Source: Verrucomicrobia bacterium Tous-C9LFEB
GTDB taxonomy: Bacteria; Verrucomicrobiota; Verrucomicrobiia; Methylacidiphilales; UBA1321
Length of the DNA: 64,000 nucleotides
Assembly (NCBI GenBank): GCA_002304345.1
Contig: NEUU01000008.1
Location: 1 to 64,000, forward strand
Direction of reading: 5' to 3'
The notes beneath the pieces were generated by a model, which made no database searches, was not told where the DNA came from, and saw nothing but the letters and a program-made list of their open reading frames with translations. Of this stretch, positions 43,727 to 53,538 are shown one piece after another. The translations under genes were made by a program, and so were the position numbers. Position 1 is the stretch's first letter; each line of letters opens with the position of its first letter.

Positions 43727-43893
43727 ACTACTTACTTATTAAAAGAATGCTCGAAAGCATTCGAAGATCAAGCGCGAAGCACGCTGTGTCACGTGAGGCG
43801 GCAACGGTAACGAAACAACGGCTTCTTTTTCAGGCACGCCAATTTCGCGCCAAGGCTTTGGCACGAAATCGGACTTGTGCGGAGATTGAGAGT

Positions 43894-43926
43894 AGAAATC
43901 GCCCCTTTTTTTGCGGGGGGCGATTT
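43894..43926. terminator. Hairpin downstream of rep
   Basis: AAATCGCCCC and GGGGCGATTT form a 10-bp stem around a T-rich loop. It lies 56 bp beyond the rep stop codon on the minus strand and could end rep transcription or serve as a single-strand origin. The rest of 43727-43981 shows no gene. Confidence 0.5.
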
Positions 43927-43981
43927 GCTCAGGACGCAGAGCGGAAAGTAAATACGTTTTTACTCCAACATCCGCCGCGCT

Positions 43982-44815
43982 TCAGCACTTTGCGGGCCCC
44001 TTCATCCAACGCGCCAATTTTGTCGCATCACACTGATTCCAGCTTGCGGTAAGAGAGTCGAAACCGCTACTCAGTGGAGGTTTTTCCAGCAGAGTTGTCA
44101 GTGAGTACTTTTGTTTCTGCGGTGCTTTATGTGAGTTCTTGCGTCTTTCTAAAGCCCTCCTCATGACCTCAGCTCGACGGTCACTCACTATCCGCTTTTG
44201 AGCCTTTGCCTCCCCATACATTCTTTCCCATGCCAGACGTCGCATATGCTCGAGTTTCATGAGCCGAACGGCCTTCCAGTTTCCATCTATTATCGCCACG
44301 CGAAATCTCATGTAGTCAGCGAAGGAAATTTTATGCCCTTTGAAGATACGAGCCATCCATTCTGAAATTGTATCTACCTTTTCAATGTCCCGGACTTTGA
44401 CTCCCTTAAAACCCCCAATCGTGTGCCACCTTTGAGCACCTGCAAACCACCGACCTTTGGACTTCCCTAGATATTTGGAAAGGTAGTAAAGCTGTTGCCT
44501 ATCTTTTACAACCGCCACCTGCATACGCCCAAATCCGTGACGGACGCCAATGCTCCTAAGCACATTCACGTTCAGGCGACGATTTACGATGCAGTGAAAA
44601 TGCAACCCGTGGTTAGCATGTAGCTCCGTAACTTTAACCCCAAATACTGTCCCGTTGTATTTCCTCTGAACATCACGGATAAACCATGACCACAGCTCAC
44701 ACGCCTGCCAATCAGGAACCACCTTAATAAAGGTGAATGTCCAAAAATAGAGATTGGGAAAGGTATCGACTAGCTTATCGACCGTCATGAGAAACGCCGC
44801 TTTGGACTTATTCAT
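43982..44815 (-). CDS. rep: HUH-type rolling-circle replication initiator
   Basis: A 277-residue protein with the two HUH motifs: HANHGLHFHCIVNRR near 66-80 (His-hydrophobic-His) and the catalytic Tyr region QLYYLSKYLGKSKG near 108-121. The start of the protein contains FWTFTF near 26, which resembles motif 1. This layout is shared with replication-associated proteins of small plasmids and microviruses or inoviruses. It would nick the leading-strand origin and start replication of the excised circle. A strong hairpin lies just upstream. The basic C-terminal third (about 175-240) may bind DNA. Confidence 0.85.
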   Translation of the reverse strand: MNKSKAAFLMTVDKLVDTFPNLYFWTFTFIKVVPDWQACELWSWFIRDVQRKYNGTVFGVKVTELHANHGLHFHCIVNRRLNVNVLRSIGVRHGFGRMQVAVVKDRQQLYYLSKYLGKSKGRWFAGAQRWHTIGGFKGVKVRDIEKVDTISEWMARIFKGHKISFADYMRFRVAIIDGNWKAVRLMKLEHMRRLAWERMYGEAKAQKRIVSDRRAEVMRRALERRKNSHKAPQKQKYSLTTLLEKPPLSSGFDSLTASWNQCDATKLARWMKGPAKC

Positions 44816-44844
44816 GGGGGAAACGTTTATATATTAACAAGGTT

Positions 44845-44880
44845 AGAGGGCGCGGCTCGCCTGCGGCGAGCGAGCGCCCT
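44845..44880. other. Candidate double-strand origin hairpin upstream of rep
   Basis: AGGGCGCGGCTCGC...GGCGAGCGAGCGCCCT forms a near-perfect 16-bp stem with a short loop, 30 bp before the rep start. It is the strongest GC-rich hairpin in an AT-rich element. Rolling-circle origins commonly sit at hairpins beside rep; the nick site itself cannot be named. Confidence 0.5.
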
Positions 44881-44908
44881 AGCGCTGTCAAAATTGAGAC
44901 GGTTCGCG

Positions 44909-45121
44909 TCATGGCCGCTCCAAATGCGTCACTGCAGGAGATTTGCTCGGAAGCAGCTCAATGGAGTATCCCTTACGCTCCTCTCGCAGAATGACTGAAT
45001 GACGCGACCGCTGGGCCACCTTCTCAAGCAACTCATAAAAGAAGGCCGAGTCGATCCCTCCCCGCGTGTAATGGTAAAGGAGCGACGCAATTTCAAGCTC
45101 AGCATGGCTCAGGAATTTCAT
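44909..45121 (-). CDS. Small hypothetical protein of the element
   Basis: A 70-residue protein starting at ATG 45121 after a strong GGAGGGG ribosome-binding site. It begins MKFLSHAELEIASLLYHYTR and is mostly helical, with no recognised domain. Its start overlaps the stop codon of the detached integrase tail (ATGA), so in the circular form it would be translationally coupled to int. It precedes rep on the same strand. Confidence 0.75.
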   Translation of the reverse strand: MKFLSHAELEIASLLYHYTRGGIDSAFFYELLEKVAQRSRHSVILREERKGYSIELLPSKSPAVTHLERP

Positions 45122-45384
45122 TTCCCCTCCATTCCTGAATCGACCGACGCGATAATGGAGAGAATCGCTTGTTGCAAGGGGGGCGACAAACGCGGCCAAA
45201 GCTGGACAATCCGCACCAGAGCGAGCGCCGACTCCGATTCAGTCCATTTTTCAGTCCACTGAGTGTTTATGGTCTTGCAACTATTCTGAGCCCCAGTAAC
45301 TTGCGTAGGTGGATCAACAGGTTCAAATCCTGTCGCTCCGATTTTCCGCCATCCCGCGACATCGAGTGCTTTCGACAATCTCAA
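45118..45384 (-). other. Detached integrase C-terminal coding segment across attR
   Basis: The frame through attR reads AGWRKIGATGFEP, exactly as the int frame does through attL, and continues into 66 residues (QWTEKWTESESALALV and ILSIIASVDSGMEGK among them). The offset between the two att copies, 4727 bp, keeps the codon phase, so in the excised circle these codons fuse to int and give a protein of about 493 residues. In the integrated state only a weak TTG start is available, so this segment is probably untranslated. Confidence 0.8.
45318..45363. repeat. attR, right 46-bp attachment repeat
   Basis: Exact copy of 40591-40636, including the last 24 bases of tRNA-Pro. It marks the right end of the element. 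Confidence 0.92.
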
Positions 45385-45767
45385 AAAGACAGCCTTACTT
45401 CGTCGTTTTATTTATCGTCTCAATGACGGCAACGCCGCACGCAGAAACCGAAAGCGGGGAAGCGTAGTGAGGCATTCGTACCGAGGGCTCGGCGAGGACA
45501 TAAGTAAAAGCGAATGAGAATATTAGCGTTACTCTCTTTTAATAGAATCACGCTGCCGGGTTAATGCCGTACTGGCATGTTCGCCTTGATTTACAATTGA
45601 AAAAAAAAGTTCCCTGCCTACGCTCAGAACTATCTATGAGGGGAATGGGGAAATGGGGTAGGGCGGGATTCAACGACAAAAGCAATCATTTGTCGACCAG
45701 TTTTACTTCTTTCAATTTTCTTCGTTGGGGACTCCATTTTTAATCAGGGCAGGAGCTTCGTGTACTT
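45385..45767. other. Non-coding region between attR and the giant protease gene
   Basis: No supported gene or strong repeat. AGGAG at 45751-45755 lies 12 bases before the protease ATG. Composition is intermediate in GC. Confidence 0.5.
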
Positions 45768-48700
45768 ATGAATAGTAATAACCGTTTTTTAATTTCGGTT
45801 CTGGGCGTTTTAATTTTGCTGGCTCTGATCGTTGGAGGGAGCGCGTATTACAGGCAAACCCATCCCCGGCAAAACGCGGTGGGAGTATCTCATCGCCCCG
45901 GCAATCTGGATCGGAATACGACCGGTAATTTGGGAAAATCGAGCTTGCCGGGCGTGGCGACAGGCCGCAAGGCAGGAAGCACTTTTATCCAAACCTCTTC
46001 AGCGGCCAAAGGAAAAGGCGGCGCAGTAAAATCGAAAGAAACTCCCATGGCTTCCGTGCGAGGAGCTTTCTTGAAAGATGCCCAGAAGGTTGCCTATCGG
46101 GATGAACCGGCCAATGCGTCAGGGGAATTCAAACGCGTCAGCCTTTGGCGGACGAATATGAAATATCCTCTTCTTCGCGTGGAAGAGGTAATTATCCGCG
46201 AAGGTCCGCTGAACGAGGAGATCGTGATTTCTCAGCAGGCGTCGGTCGCAGATCATATTGTAATCAAAATCCAGCCTGGAGTTTCGGATCAAGACTTCAA
46301 CAAAATGGTAAATGGACAAGGCGCGACGATCTTAAGAAAGATTGCCGGAACCGATTTGTATATCGTGCATTTGCCTAACGCCCATCTTGATACACTACCT
46401 CAAGCGGTCGCGAGTTTCAGCGCGAAGAAAGACCTTCTCCAATATGCGGAATCTGACCCCGTAGTGAGCACTCAGCTTACCGCGAACGATCCCAATTACT
46501 CTCAGGAATGGGGCCTGCACAATACCGGGCAGACCGGCGGTAAAGTTGGGGCGGATATTGATGCGCCTAACGCCTGGAGTGTCACCACTGGCAGCTCCGC
46601 AATTACCGTGGCCGTCATTGATACCGGAGTCGATTCTACGCATCCCGATCTAGCGACGAATATTGATACCGTTAACGGCTGGAATTTTTACAACGACAAT
46701 AACAACCCGGCTGACGACAATTTTCACGGCACTCACGTTTCCGGAACAATCGGCGCGGTCGGCAACAACAGCGTCGGCGTAACCGGCGTCGCGTGGAAGG
46801 TGAAAATCCTGCCTTTAAAATTTCTCTCCGCGAACGGCAGTGGCTACCTTAGTGACGCAATTGCGGCCATTCAGTATGGCATCTCTAAAAGAGTCAACAT
46901 CATGTCCAATTCGTGGGGCGGCGGCGGCTATTCTCAAGCACTGAAAGACACCATTGATGCGGCGGCGCAGGCCAACATCCTTTTTGTAGCTGCGGCCGGG
47001 AACGACTCCAACAACAATGACCTGCAACCAACATACCCCGCGGCCTACGCCTGTTCAAATATCATTGCGGTGGCAGCGACAGATGCCAATGATCAACTAG
47101 CGAGCTTCTCCAATTATGGCGCGACCACAGTGCAAATCTCCGCTCCTGGCGTCGGAATTCTCAGTACATTCCCCGTAGTCACCACGACAGCCATGCAGAG
47201 TCGTGGTCTCTCGGCCAGTTACGGTCGGATCAGTGGAACCTCCATGGCAACACCGCACGTAACGGGTGCCGCCGTGCTGGCACTGACGCAAAACCCTTCC
47301 CTGACCGTTTCACAACTTCGGTCTCTGCTAATCCAACGTTGCGCCCATCTATCCAACCTAGCGGGCCTCGTACAAGGCGGCAACCGGCTGAATGCGTACA
47401 ATCTCGTTAATTCGGCATGGCAGTCCGCCCCCCCACAACTCGGCCTGTTGAAATTCAAGATGGATGACTCGGAAGGCAACAATGATGGCTATTCCAATCC
47501 GGGTGAAATCATCCACGTGACGCCGACCATTATGAATTCTGGCGGCCAAACAGCCTCTGGCGTCACACTCCAGCTCGTCTCCCAGCAGGCCACGGCCACC
47601 ATTCTCACTCTCTCAAACATTACCGCGGGCGATTCCAATCCGTACCAACCACTTACGCCTCTTATCCCTTTTCGCATTCAACTCAGCACCGCATTGACTG
47701 ATAATGCCGTGCTTAATTTTGACCTGCTCATCATCCAAAAAGACGGAACCACCACTCATGCGCCCTTCACCATAGCCGTAACAAAGCCGCAGCCGAAGGC
47801 GGAAGTTACGCTCAATTTCGCCTGCGGCGAAATGAAAGCAGATCCCGTCCGCAACCTCGTCTATTTGATTAATAAGACTGACCACCGCGTTCTGGCAATT
47901 GACACGGCCCAAGGCCAGGTAAGTGCTGTCGGAGCCTTGGATGGAGATCCCACGGTAAAGGCCCCGGTTGAAAACGGCTCATTGCAATCCGGCCAAATGG
48001 CAATTTCTCGCGACGGGACCAAACTCTTTGTGGCCCTCACCTCGGATAATAAGATTCAAGTCTTGTCCCTTCCCGATCTCACTCCCTTATACACGCTCGA
48101 TGTAGATTTCTCCCCCGAAAGTCTGGCCATTGGCGTGAGTGATCGCTTGTACGCCTCATCGACCGACTACTGGGGAAAAATCCGGGAAGTCAATAGTACC
48201 ACCGGGCAAACAGTCCAGACCTTCGATAAGGGCAATAGCCAACAGTTCTATATGCATGCCCTGCTACGCACCAATCTTGACGGCACGAGTCTCTATGTAG
48301 CCGAAACAGGCCTCAATGTCGTCGGTGGCCCCGGCTATGTATATCAATACAATATCACCGGTGCGCAGGCCTCCTTATCAAAGCAACACCCGTTCTCGAT
48401 GGTTTATCTCAAAGATTTTGCCATCGATGAACCGCAGCAACGCCTCTATACGATGAACGGCGGAATCTATGGAGTTCAAGTGACTGATATGGTTTCCGGA
48501 ACCTACGGCGACGTGTGGCCGCTCAACAGTGCTTATGGTGTTGGCCTGGCCTTCCTGTCGAACGACTCGGTCATCTACGGCGTCTCTGGAGATCCCTATG
48601 CCGGCACAATTCGCAAATTCCAACGCACGGATGGCGCCGTTTTAGGGGATTACATCGTAGGAAATAATGGCGCCGCCATACCCTCCCGAGGGATTGCCAT

Positions 48701-51700
48701 CACTCCCAATGGAGCCCTGATTTACATTAAAGATCAATACACCGGCAACGCCACGCAGTGCAAAGTTGGCATCGTCGGGCGCGCATCACTGACGGTGAAC
48801 AATCCGCCACCGACCCCAGCGACGGCGGCAATCAAGCTGGCCTCCATCCAATTCTCAGACCTCGAAGGGAACGGCAATTCCATTCCGAACTCGGGTGAGA
48901 TCATCACCCTCACGCCAACTTTGGCCAATAGCGGCGCCGTATCCGCCACCGATGTCACTGTGCAAATTTCGGTCGGAAGTGGTGGGACACTCCTGTCGTC
49001 TGCCACACAGACGCTCAACACCATTACTGGCGGCACGTCCCAAACAGCGAACGCTTGCCGGATACAATTGGTTTCAGGTTTGGCCGCCGGGACAACCATT
49101 CCTGTCTCATTCACAGTCACTTGGAACGGCACCCAAACTAAGACCTTCACCTACACAGTGATTATCCAAGCAGATCGCACCACCGCTGAAATTCAAAGCT
49201 CACTGCAGTTCGGCGAAATTCTTGCGGACCAACAGCGTAATATTGTTTATGTGATCGATAAACGTAATTTGCGCCTTCTCGCTTTAAATACAGACACGGG
49301 CCATGTCGACATGGCAGTCGCTCTCGCTCGCCCTAGTTCTGCATCGGGAACACCCCCCACACCCGGTGCCATGGCGGAATCCGTAGACGGCACAAAACTG
49401 TATGTAGCGCTGAATAAGTCAAAAATGATCCAAGTATTTTCGCTGCCAGATCTCACACCGCTGGCCGTCTGGAGCTACGATTTCGAACCGTGCCTACTCA
49501 CCACCAGTTCGGTGGATTCTCTATACTGTATTACTTCGGATCCTACGCAAAATCTCGTGCAAATCAACTCCTCAACCGGTGCCGTACTGGGGCATATTGG
49601 TGATTGGACATCCAGCGGATACGGTGCACGAGGGGAGTTGATCCGCAATGCGGCTGGAACCGAAATCTATAGCACAAAATATGCGTCCAGCACCATCACC
49701 CGCTACACGGTCGGGGCGAATGGCGCCCTCAGCATTCTGTCCAACTATTCATCTGCCAGCGCCGCATTTGCATTGGATGAAAGCCGCTCCTGCCTCTATA
49801 TCCTAAGCAGCAATACAACGGTATCCGTTCGATCCCTTGCGGGAGTAACTCTTGCCTCATGGGCATCCGGCTGGGGCTCCATTTCCTACCTCCCCGGAAG
49901 CACGTCAGTACTGGCCTTGTCCTCTGGCTCGAGCGGCGCGATGATCCGAAGATTCTCCTGCACTAGCGGCGCTGTATTGCAAGACTACCCGATAAATGGT
50001 GGAGACGTCGTTCCGCATGGGCTGGCAACAACCCCAAACGGACGCACCGTTTACGTCAAGAACAGCTGGATTGGCTCCTCAACGGCTGACTCTGTCGACG
50101 GCTATCGGTACTGGATAGGGATCATCGGACTTGGCTCCATCGATCTGGATGTTCCCGGAAACGTTCCTGTCGTGCTGAAAAACGTTACATTGACAGATCC
50201 AGCCCCTGGCAACACAGACGGATACGCTAATCCCGGCGAAACCATTCAACTGGCCGCTGTGCTCAAAAATGTGAGTGCGTACAGCTTGAATAATATCACC
50301 GTCGAACTGCTCTCCTCCAATCCATTGGCCGTAGTGCAATCACCATCCCTGCGCACAATTGGAAACGTGAATAGCTATGTCAGCTTCACTCCTTCACCAA
50401 ACTTCGCCGTGGTACTGAACTCTTCATTGACCGATGGCGCGGAAATTAAGCTGACCTTCCGCGTGACATCCAGCGCCGGAACACAACTCATCCCCTATTC
50501 TCTGATTATATCGGCTCCCGTGAATGCAGAAACTCAGGTTCCTTTTGCCATTGGGGAGATGATTGCCGATCGAACACGCAATCTCGCCTATGTCATAGAT
50601 AAAACCAACCAGCGCTTGATAGCCATCGATACCGAAGCAGGGAATGTCGCCAAATCGGCCAAATTGGTTGGAGATCCCGGCGAGGGTCGAATGACCATTT
50701 CACCCGACGGATCCAGGCTCTACGTAGCGATTGCAAATGCGAATAAAATTCAGTCATTCAATCTCCCTGCCCTTGAGCAAGCTGATATTATCGATCTCAA
50801 TTTTTCTCCAATTGGACTTGCTGCCGCGTCTGACGGCAAATTATATGCAAGCTCGGCAAGCAGCGGCTATTTGTGGCAAATCGACCCTGCAACGGGCCAA
50901 ATAATAGGCCAGTTTGGCAGAAGAACGTACTACTATGGTTCCGCGCTCAAGCTGAGCGGCGATGGAAGTCGATTGTATATTGCGGAACTTGGCTTGAGCA
51001 GTTCAACCGCGCAACTGGATGAATATCTAATCAGAACATCTGGGATGCCAATATATAATGGCTGGTATCCCTATAGCATGGCTAATGACATTGACCTTGC
51101 TGTAGACGATACTTACGGAAGAATTTATGTTATGGCGGGTGGAATTTACGGAATTGGCGTCACAGATATGACCACCGGCATCGGCAATCTAATCTGGCCC
51201 TTCGGCGCCCCCTATGGAGTAGCCATGTGTTTTCTACCGGGTGGAAATGTCATATATGGCGGCTGTGGGTCCACCTATGATTACGCCATCTATAAGTTTG
51301 ATCGAGTCAGCGGACAAAGAATTGGTAGAATGGTGGCGCCTAAACCGAATGCCGATTTAATGCCTCGAGCGATGGTGATTACCGCCAATGGTCGAATCAT
51401 TTATGGAAAATCCGAATGGACAGGCTCAGGAGCAGGAATAGGTGGATATTACTACACTCTTGGCATTATTGGCCGTGCTTCACTGACTATCAATTCACCC
51501 AGTTTAGCACCGACACTCTACCTCGGAGCAGACCAACTCGTCCGCTTATCGAACGCTGCATCGCTCTCGCTTTCTTCTTCAAGTACTGACAATTTGACAA
51601 CCAACTGGACCATCGTAAATGGCCCAAAGGGAGCCTTCTTTGATGCCGCTGACGCCAACAACAGCGCCGCAGCCAGCTTCTCTGCCCCAGGCGTATACCG

Positions 51701-52496
51701 TGTACGAGCCACCGCCAACAACGGATCAAGCCATGCCAGCGACGAAATCACCGTTACTGTCCTTCCTGACCCCGCCAGCGTTTCTGTTACAGCACCAGCA
51801 CCAATCGCAATTCAAGGAATGGCCGCTGGCCAATTGATGTTCAGCCGCACGGGTCTGTCGAGCGGAGCATTGGACGTTGCCTACACCGTTTCCGGCACAG
51901 CTATTCCAGGCAGCGACTACGCTTCCTTGACCGGCACGATCACGATTCCTGATGGCTACTCATCCACATCAATTCAAATTGTTCCACTAAGAGTTGCGAC
52001 CACCGATTCCACCGTCACAGTTCAACTGACCACCTCCACCAACTATAATCTTGGGATCTCCCAGTCAGCGACCGTTACGTTCAAAAAACGCTCCTTTGAT
52101 AGCTGGCAAGCAGCGAAACTCAGTGGTCAAATAACCTCGAATCAATCCGCATCCGCGTCTCCATCAGGAGATGGCATTCCTAACCTCATCAAATATGCAT
52201 TGCAATTAGATCCGCTGGCAAATGCGACCGCAGGATTGCCCACCACAAATACAGCGACGCAAAACGGCAACCATTACCAGACCTTGACATACAAGCGACT
52301 TCAAAATGTTTCTGACATCACCTATCAAGTGGAAGTATCCAACGATCTCCTGCATTGGGACTCCGGCACAACCTACACCACAGAAACCAGCGTTGTTCCA
52401 AACAGCGACGGGACAGAAACTGTGACCGCGCAAGATAAAATCTCGATCGGGACAGTGCCCACGCGTTTTATCCGTCTCAAGATTGTCAAACCATAG
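45768..52496 (+). CDS. Giant subtilisin-like secreted protease with three propeller modules
   Basis: A 2242-residue protein. A signal anchor (about 8-27) is followed by a long linker, an inhibitor-like propeptide region (about 150-235) and a subtilisin S8 domain with D285 (VAVIDTGVDSTHPD), H320 (FHGTHVSG) and S492 (GTSMATPHV). Then come three tandem modules, each a CARDB-like beta-sandwich (DGYSNPGE, IPNSGE, DGYANPGE) and a YVTN/NHL-type propeller (for example VYLINKTDHRVLAIDT). An Ig-like and a Calx-beta domain (about 2000-2110) precede a C-terminal domain common in secreted Verrucomicrobia proteins (DGIPNLIKYAL...RFIRLKIVKP). It probably acts at the cell surface. More AT-rich than core genes. 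Confidence 0.9.
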   Translation: MNSNNRFLISVLGVLILLALIVGGSAYYRQTHPRQNAVGVSHRPGNLDRNTTGNLGKSSLPGVATGRKAGSTFIQTSSAAKGKGGAVKSKETPMASVRGAFLKDAQKVAYRDEPANASGEFKRVSLWRTNMKYPLLRVEEVIIREGPLNEEIVISQQASVADHIVIKIQPGVSDQDFNKMVNGQGATILRKIAGTDLYIVHLPNAHLDTLPQAVASFSAKKDLLQYAESDPVVSTQLTANDPNYSQEWGLHNTGQTGGKVGADIDAPNAWSVTTGSSAITVAVIDTGVDSTHPDLATNIDTVNGWNFYNDNNNPADDNFHGTHVSGTIGAVGNNSVGVTGVAWKVKILPLKFLSANGSGYLSDAIAAIQYGISKRVNIMSNSWGGGGYSQALKDTIDAAAQANILFVAAAGNDSNNNDLQPTYPAAYACSNIIAVAATDANDQLASFSNYGATTVQISAPGVGILSTFPVVTTTAMQSRGLSASYGRISGTSMATPHVTGAAVLALTQNPSLTVSQLRSLLIQRCAHLSNLAGLVQGGNRLNAYNLVNSAWQSAPPQLGLLKFKMDDSEGNNDGYSNPGEIIHVTPTIMNSGGQTASGVTLQLVSQQATATILTLSNITAGDSNPYQPLTPLIPFRIQLSTALTDNAVLNFDLLIIQKDGTTTHAPFTIAVTKPQPKAEVTLNFACGEMKADPVRNLVYLINKTDHRVLAIDTAQGQVSAVGALDGDPTVKAPVENGSLQSGQMAISRDGTKLFVALTSDNKIQVLSLPDLTPLYTLDVDFSPESLAIGVSDRLYASSTDYWGKIREVNSTTGQTVQTFDKGNSQQFYMHALLRTNLDGTSLYVAETGLNVVGGPGYVYQYNITGAQASLSKQHPFSMVYLKDFAIDEPQQRLYTMNGGIYGVQVTDMVSGTYGDVWPLNSAYGVGLAFLSNDSVIYGVSGDPYAGTIRKFQRTDGAVLGDYIVGNNGAAIPSRGIAITPNGALIYIKDQYTGNATQCKVGIVGRASLTVNNPPPTPATAAIKLASIQFSDLEGNGNSIPNSGEIITLTPTLANSGAVSATDVTVQISVGSGGTLLSSATQTLNTITGGTSQTANACRIQLVSGLAAGTTIPVSFTVTWNGTQTKTFTYTVIIQADRTTAEIQSSLQFGEILADQQRNIVYVIDKRNLRLLALNTDTGHVDMAVALARPSSASGTPPTPGAMAESVDGTKLYVALNKSKMIQVFSLPDLTPLAVWSYDFEPCLLTTSSVDSLYCITSDPTQNLVQINSSTGAVLGHIGDWTSSGYGARGELIRNAAGTEIYSTKYASSTITRYTVGANGALSILSNYSSASAAFALDESRSCLYILSSNTTVSVRSLAGVTLASWASGWGSISYLPGSTSVLALSSGSSGAMIRRFSCTSGAVLQDYPINGGDVVPHGLATTPNGRTVYVKNSWIGSSTADSVDGYRYWIGIIGLGSIDLDVPGNVPVVLKNVTLTDPAPGNTDGYANPGETIQLAAVLKNVSAYSLNNITVELLSSNPLAVVQSPSLRTIGNVNSYVSFTPSPNFAVVLNSSLTDGAEIKLTFRVTSSAGTQLIPYSLIISAPVNAETQVPFAIGEMIADRTRNLAYVIDKTNQRLIAIDTEAGNVAKSAKLVGDPGEGRMTISPDGSRLYVAIANANKIQSFNLPALEQADIIDLNFSPIGLAAASDGKLYASSASSGYLWQIDPATGQIIGQFGRRTYYYGSALKLSGDGSRLYIAELGLSSSTAQLDEYLIRTSGMPIYNGWYPYSMANDIDLAVDDTYGRIYVMAGGIYGIGVTDMTTGIGNLIWPFGAPYGVAMCFLPGGNVIYGGCGSTYDYAIYKFDRVSGQRIGRMVAPKPNADLMPRAMVITANGRIIYGKSEWTGSGAGIGGYYYTLGIIGRASLTINSPSLAPTLYLGADQLVRLSNAASLSLSSSSTDNLTTNWTIVNGPKGAFFDAADANNSAAASFSAPGVYRVRATANNGSSHASDEITVTVLPDPASVSVTAPAPIAIQGMAAGQLMFSRTGLSSGALDVAYTVSGTAIPGSDYASLTGTITIPDGYSSTSIQIVPLRVATTDSTVTVQLTTSTNYNLGISQSATVTFKKRSFDSWQAAKLSGQITSNQSASASPSGDGIPNLIKYALQLDPLANATAGLPTTNTATQNGNHYQTLTYKRLQNVSDITYQVEVSNDLLHWDSGTTYTTETSVVPNSDGTETVTAQDKISIGTVPTRFIRLKIVKP

Positions 52497-52748
52497 AGAG
52501 TATTATTGACGTCATTTAAAATGATTCATTTCCACTTTCAAAAAATGACATCGCCATACAGAACTTGACCGGAGTGCTTTTTTTACAGCATTGAGGAGAT
52601 GGAACAAGTGCCTAGAATCTCCCACCACTGCCCGAAAATTGGTCTCTTGCAGGCATCTATGGCCTTCTGATAGTATCATACCCTCTATTTAATTGTCTTT
52701 GCACCCTTACCTTGCGTTAGCCACGTAAGTGGCTGTAAATCAATATAA

Positions 52749-52833
52749 GCCCGAGTGATGGAATGGCAGACATACAGGACTTAAAATCCTGAGGTTCGAA
52801 AGGACCGTGCGGGTTCGACCCCCGCCTCGGGCA
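52749..52833 (+). tRNA. tRNA-Leu (anticodon TAA)
   Basis: An 85-base class II tRNA: acceptor GCCCGAG with CTCGGGC, anticodon arm CAGGA-CTTAAAA-TCCTG with anticodon TAA, a long variable arm, T-loop TTCGACC and discriminator A; CCA is not encoded. Decayed mobile sequences follow it directly. Confidence 0.96.
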
Positions 52834-52955
52834 CTCTGTAAAACTTGATTTTTTGAGTTTTTATGACGCCAATCGTCATAAAAAACCATGCGGAGTCAAA
52901 TTCCCCATGAATCGATCGGTTGCGGCCAGGATCTACCGCACGCCAGTGGCAAGCT

Positions 52956-53469
52956 ATGACAACTATACTCCATCCTACTGAATTGGAGGTAAACGGCAGC
53001 GTCAAATTTTCGCCGACCTCGCAAAAGCCGAAGCGGAGGGGCAAGCAGCGATAGCTCGGACGATGTAATCCACATCGAAGCGGAGCTCCCGGAGATGCTT
53101 TTCGGACACAACGGACGACTGATCAAGAGCCAGGGAGAAACAGATCTGGCACTGGAGAAATTGCTCGCCCATCTCGACACCGTCTCAGTTCCGACAAGAT
53201 CCGAGCTAATCGAGCACTTCACCCGCATCGATCTGGCATGGCACTTCCAGCTGAAGTTCGAGGAAATAGAGCCCTTCTACCGCAACGCTTATATCCATGG
53301 GATTCGATCCAAGCCTAGCATTTATAAGACCGGCATCCACGTCAAGGGAACAGATCTGGAATTCTAGATCCATGACAAGGAGGCCCAAATGCGAAAGAAA
53401 GGATTAGAGACGATGAATACTGAATCCGTGCTTCGTGTAGAATTCCGATTGAGTAGCGCTAAGCTATAG
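52956..53469 (+). pseudogene. Decayed phage/plasmid replication protein (gene II/X-like)
   Basis: ATG 52956 opens MTTILHPTELEVNGSVKFSP, which must shift frame by one base near 53050 to continue as VIHIEAELPEMLFGHNGRLI, FTRIDLAWHFQL, then a stop at 53365 followed by HDKEAQMRKKG and VLRVEFRLSSAKL. The order (FGHNG, FTRIDLxW, YDK-like, VLRVEFRL) is that of gene II/X-type rolling-circle replication proteins of filamentous phages and related plasmids. One frameshift and one stop make it inactive. It suggests an old insertion at tRNA-Leu. Confidence 0.6.
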
Positions 53470-53538
53470 CATTTCAAATAAAACTATCGCCGTTATTTTG
53501 GGAAGTGGAGTAGGGTGTTAGCCCACGAGGAAAACGCT

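Larger units (their letters stand above)
40591..45363. mobile_element. Small integrative element in tRNA-Pro with rolling-circle type Rep
   Basis: About 4.8 kb between two 46-bp direct repeats. Gene content: tyrosine integrase, overlapping HTH excisionase candidate, DUF2726 protein, XRE repressor (the only plus-strand gene), DUF4145 protein, HUH-type replication initiator and a 70-residue protein. Base composition is clearly more AT-rich than the flanking core. No conjugation or capsid genes are present, so it is a cryptic integrative plasmid, phage satellite or remnant. The circular form would place int directly upstream of the small gene and rep. Confidence 0.92.
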
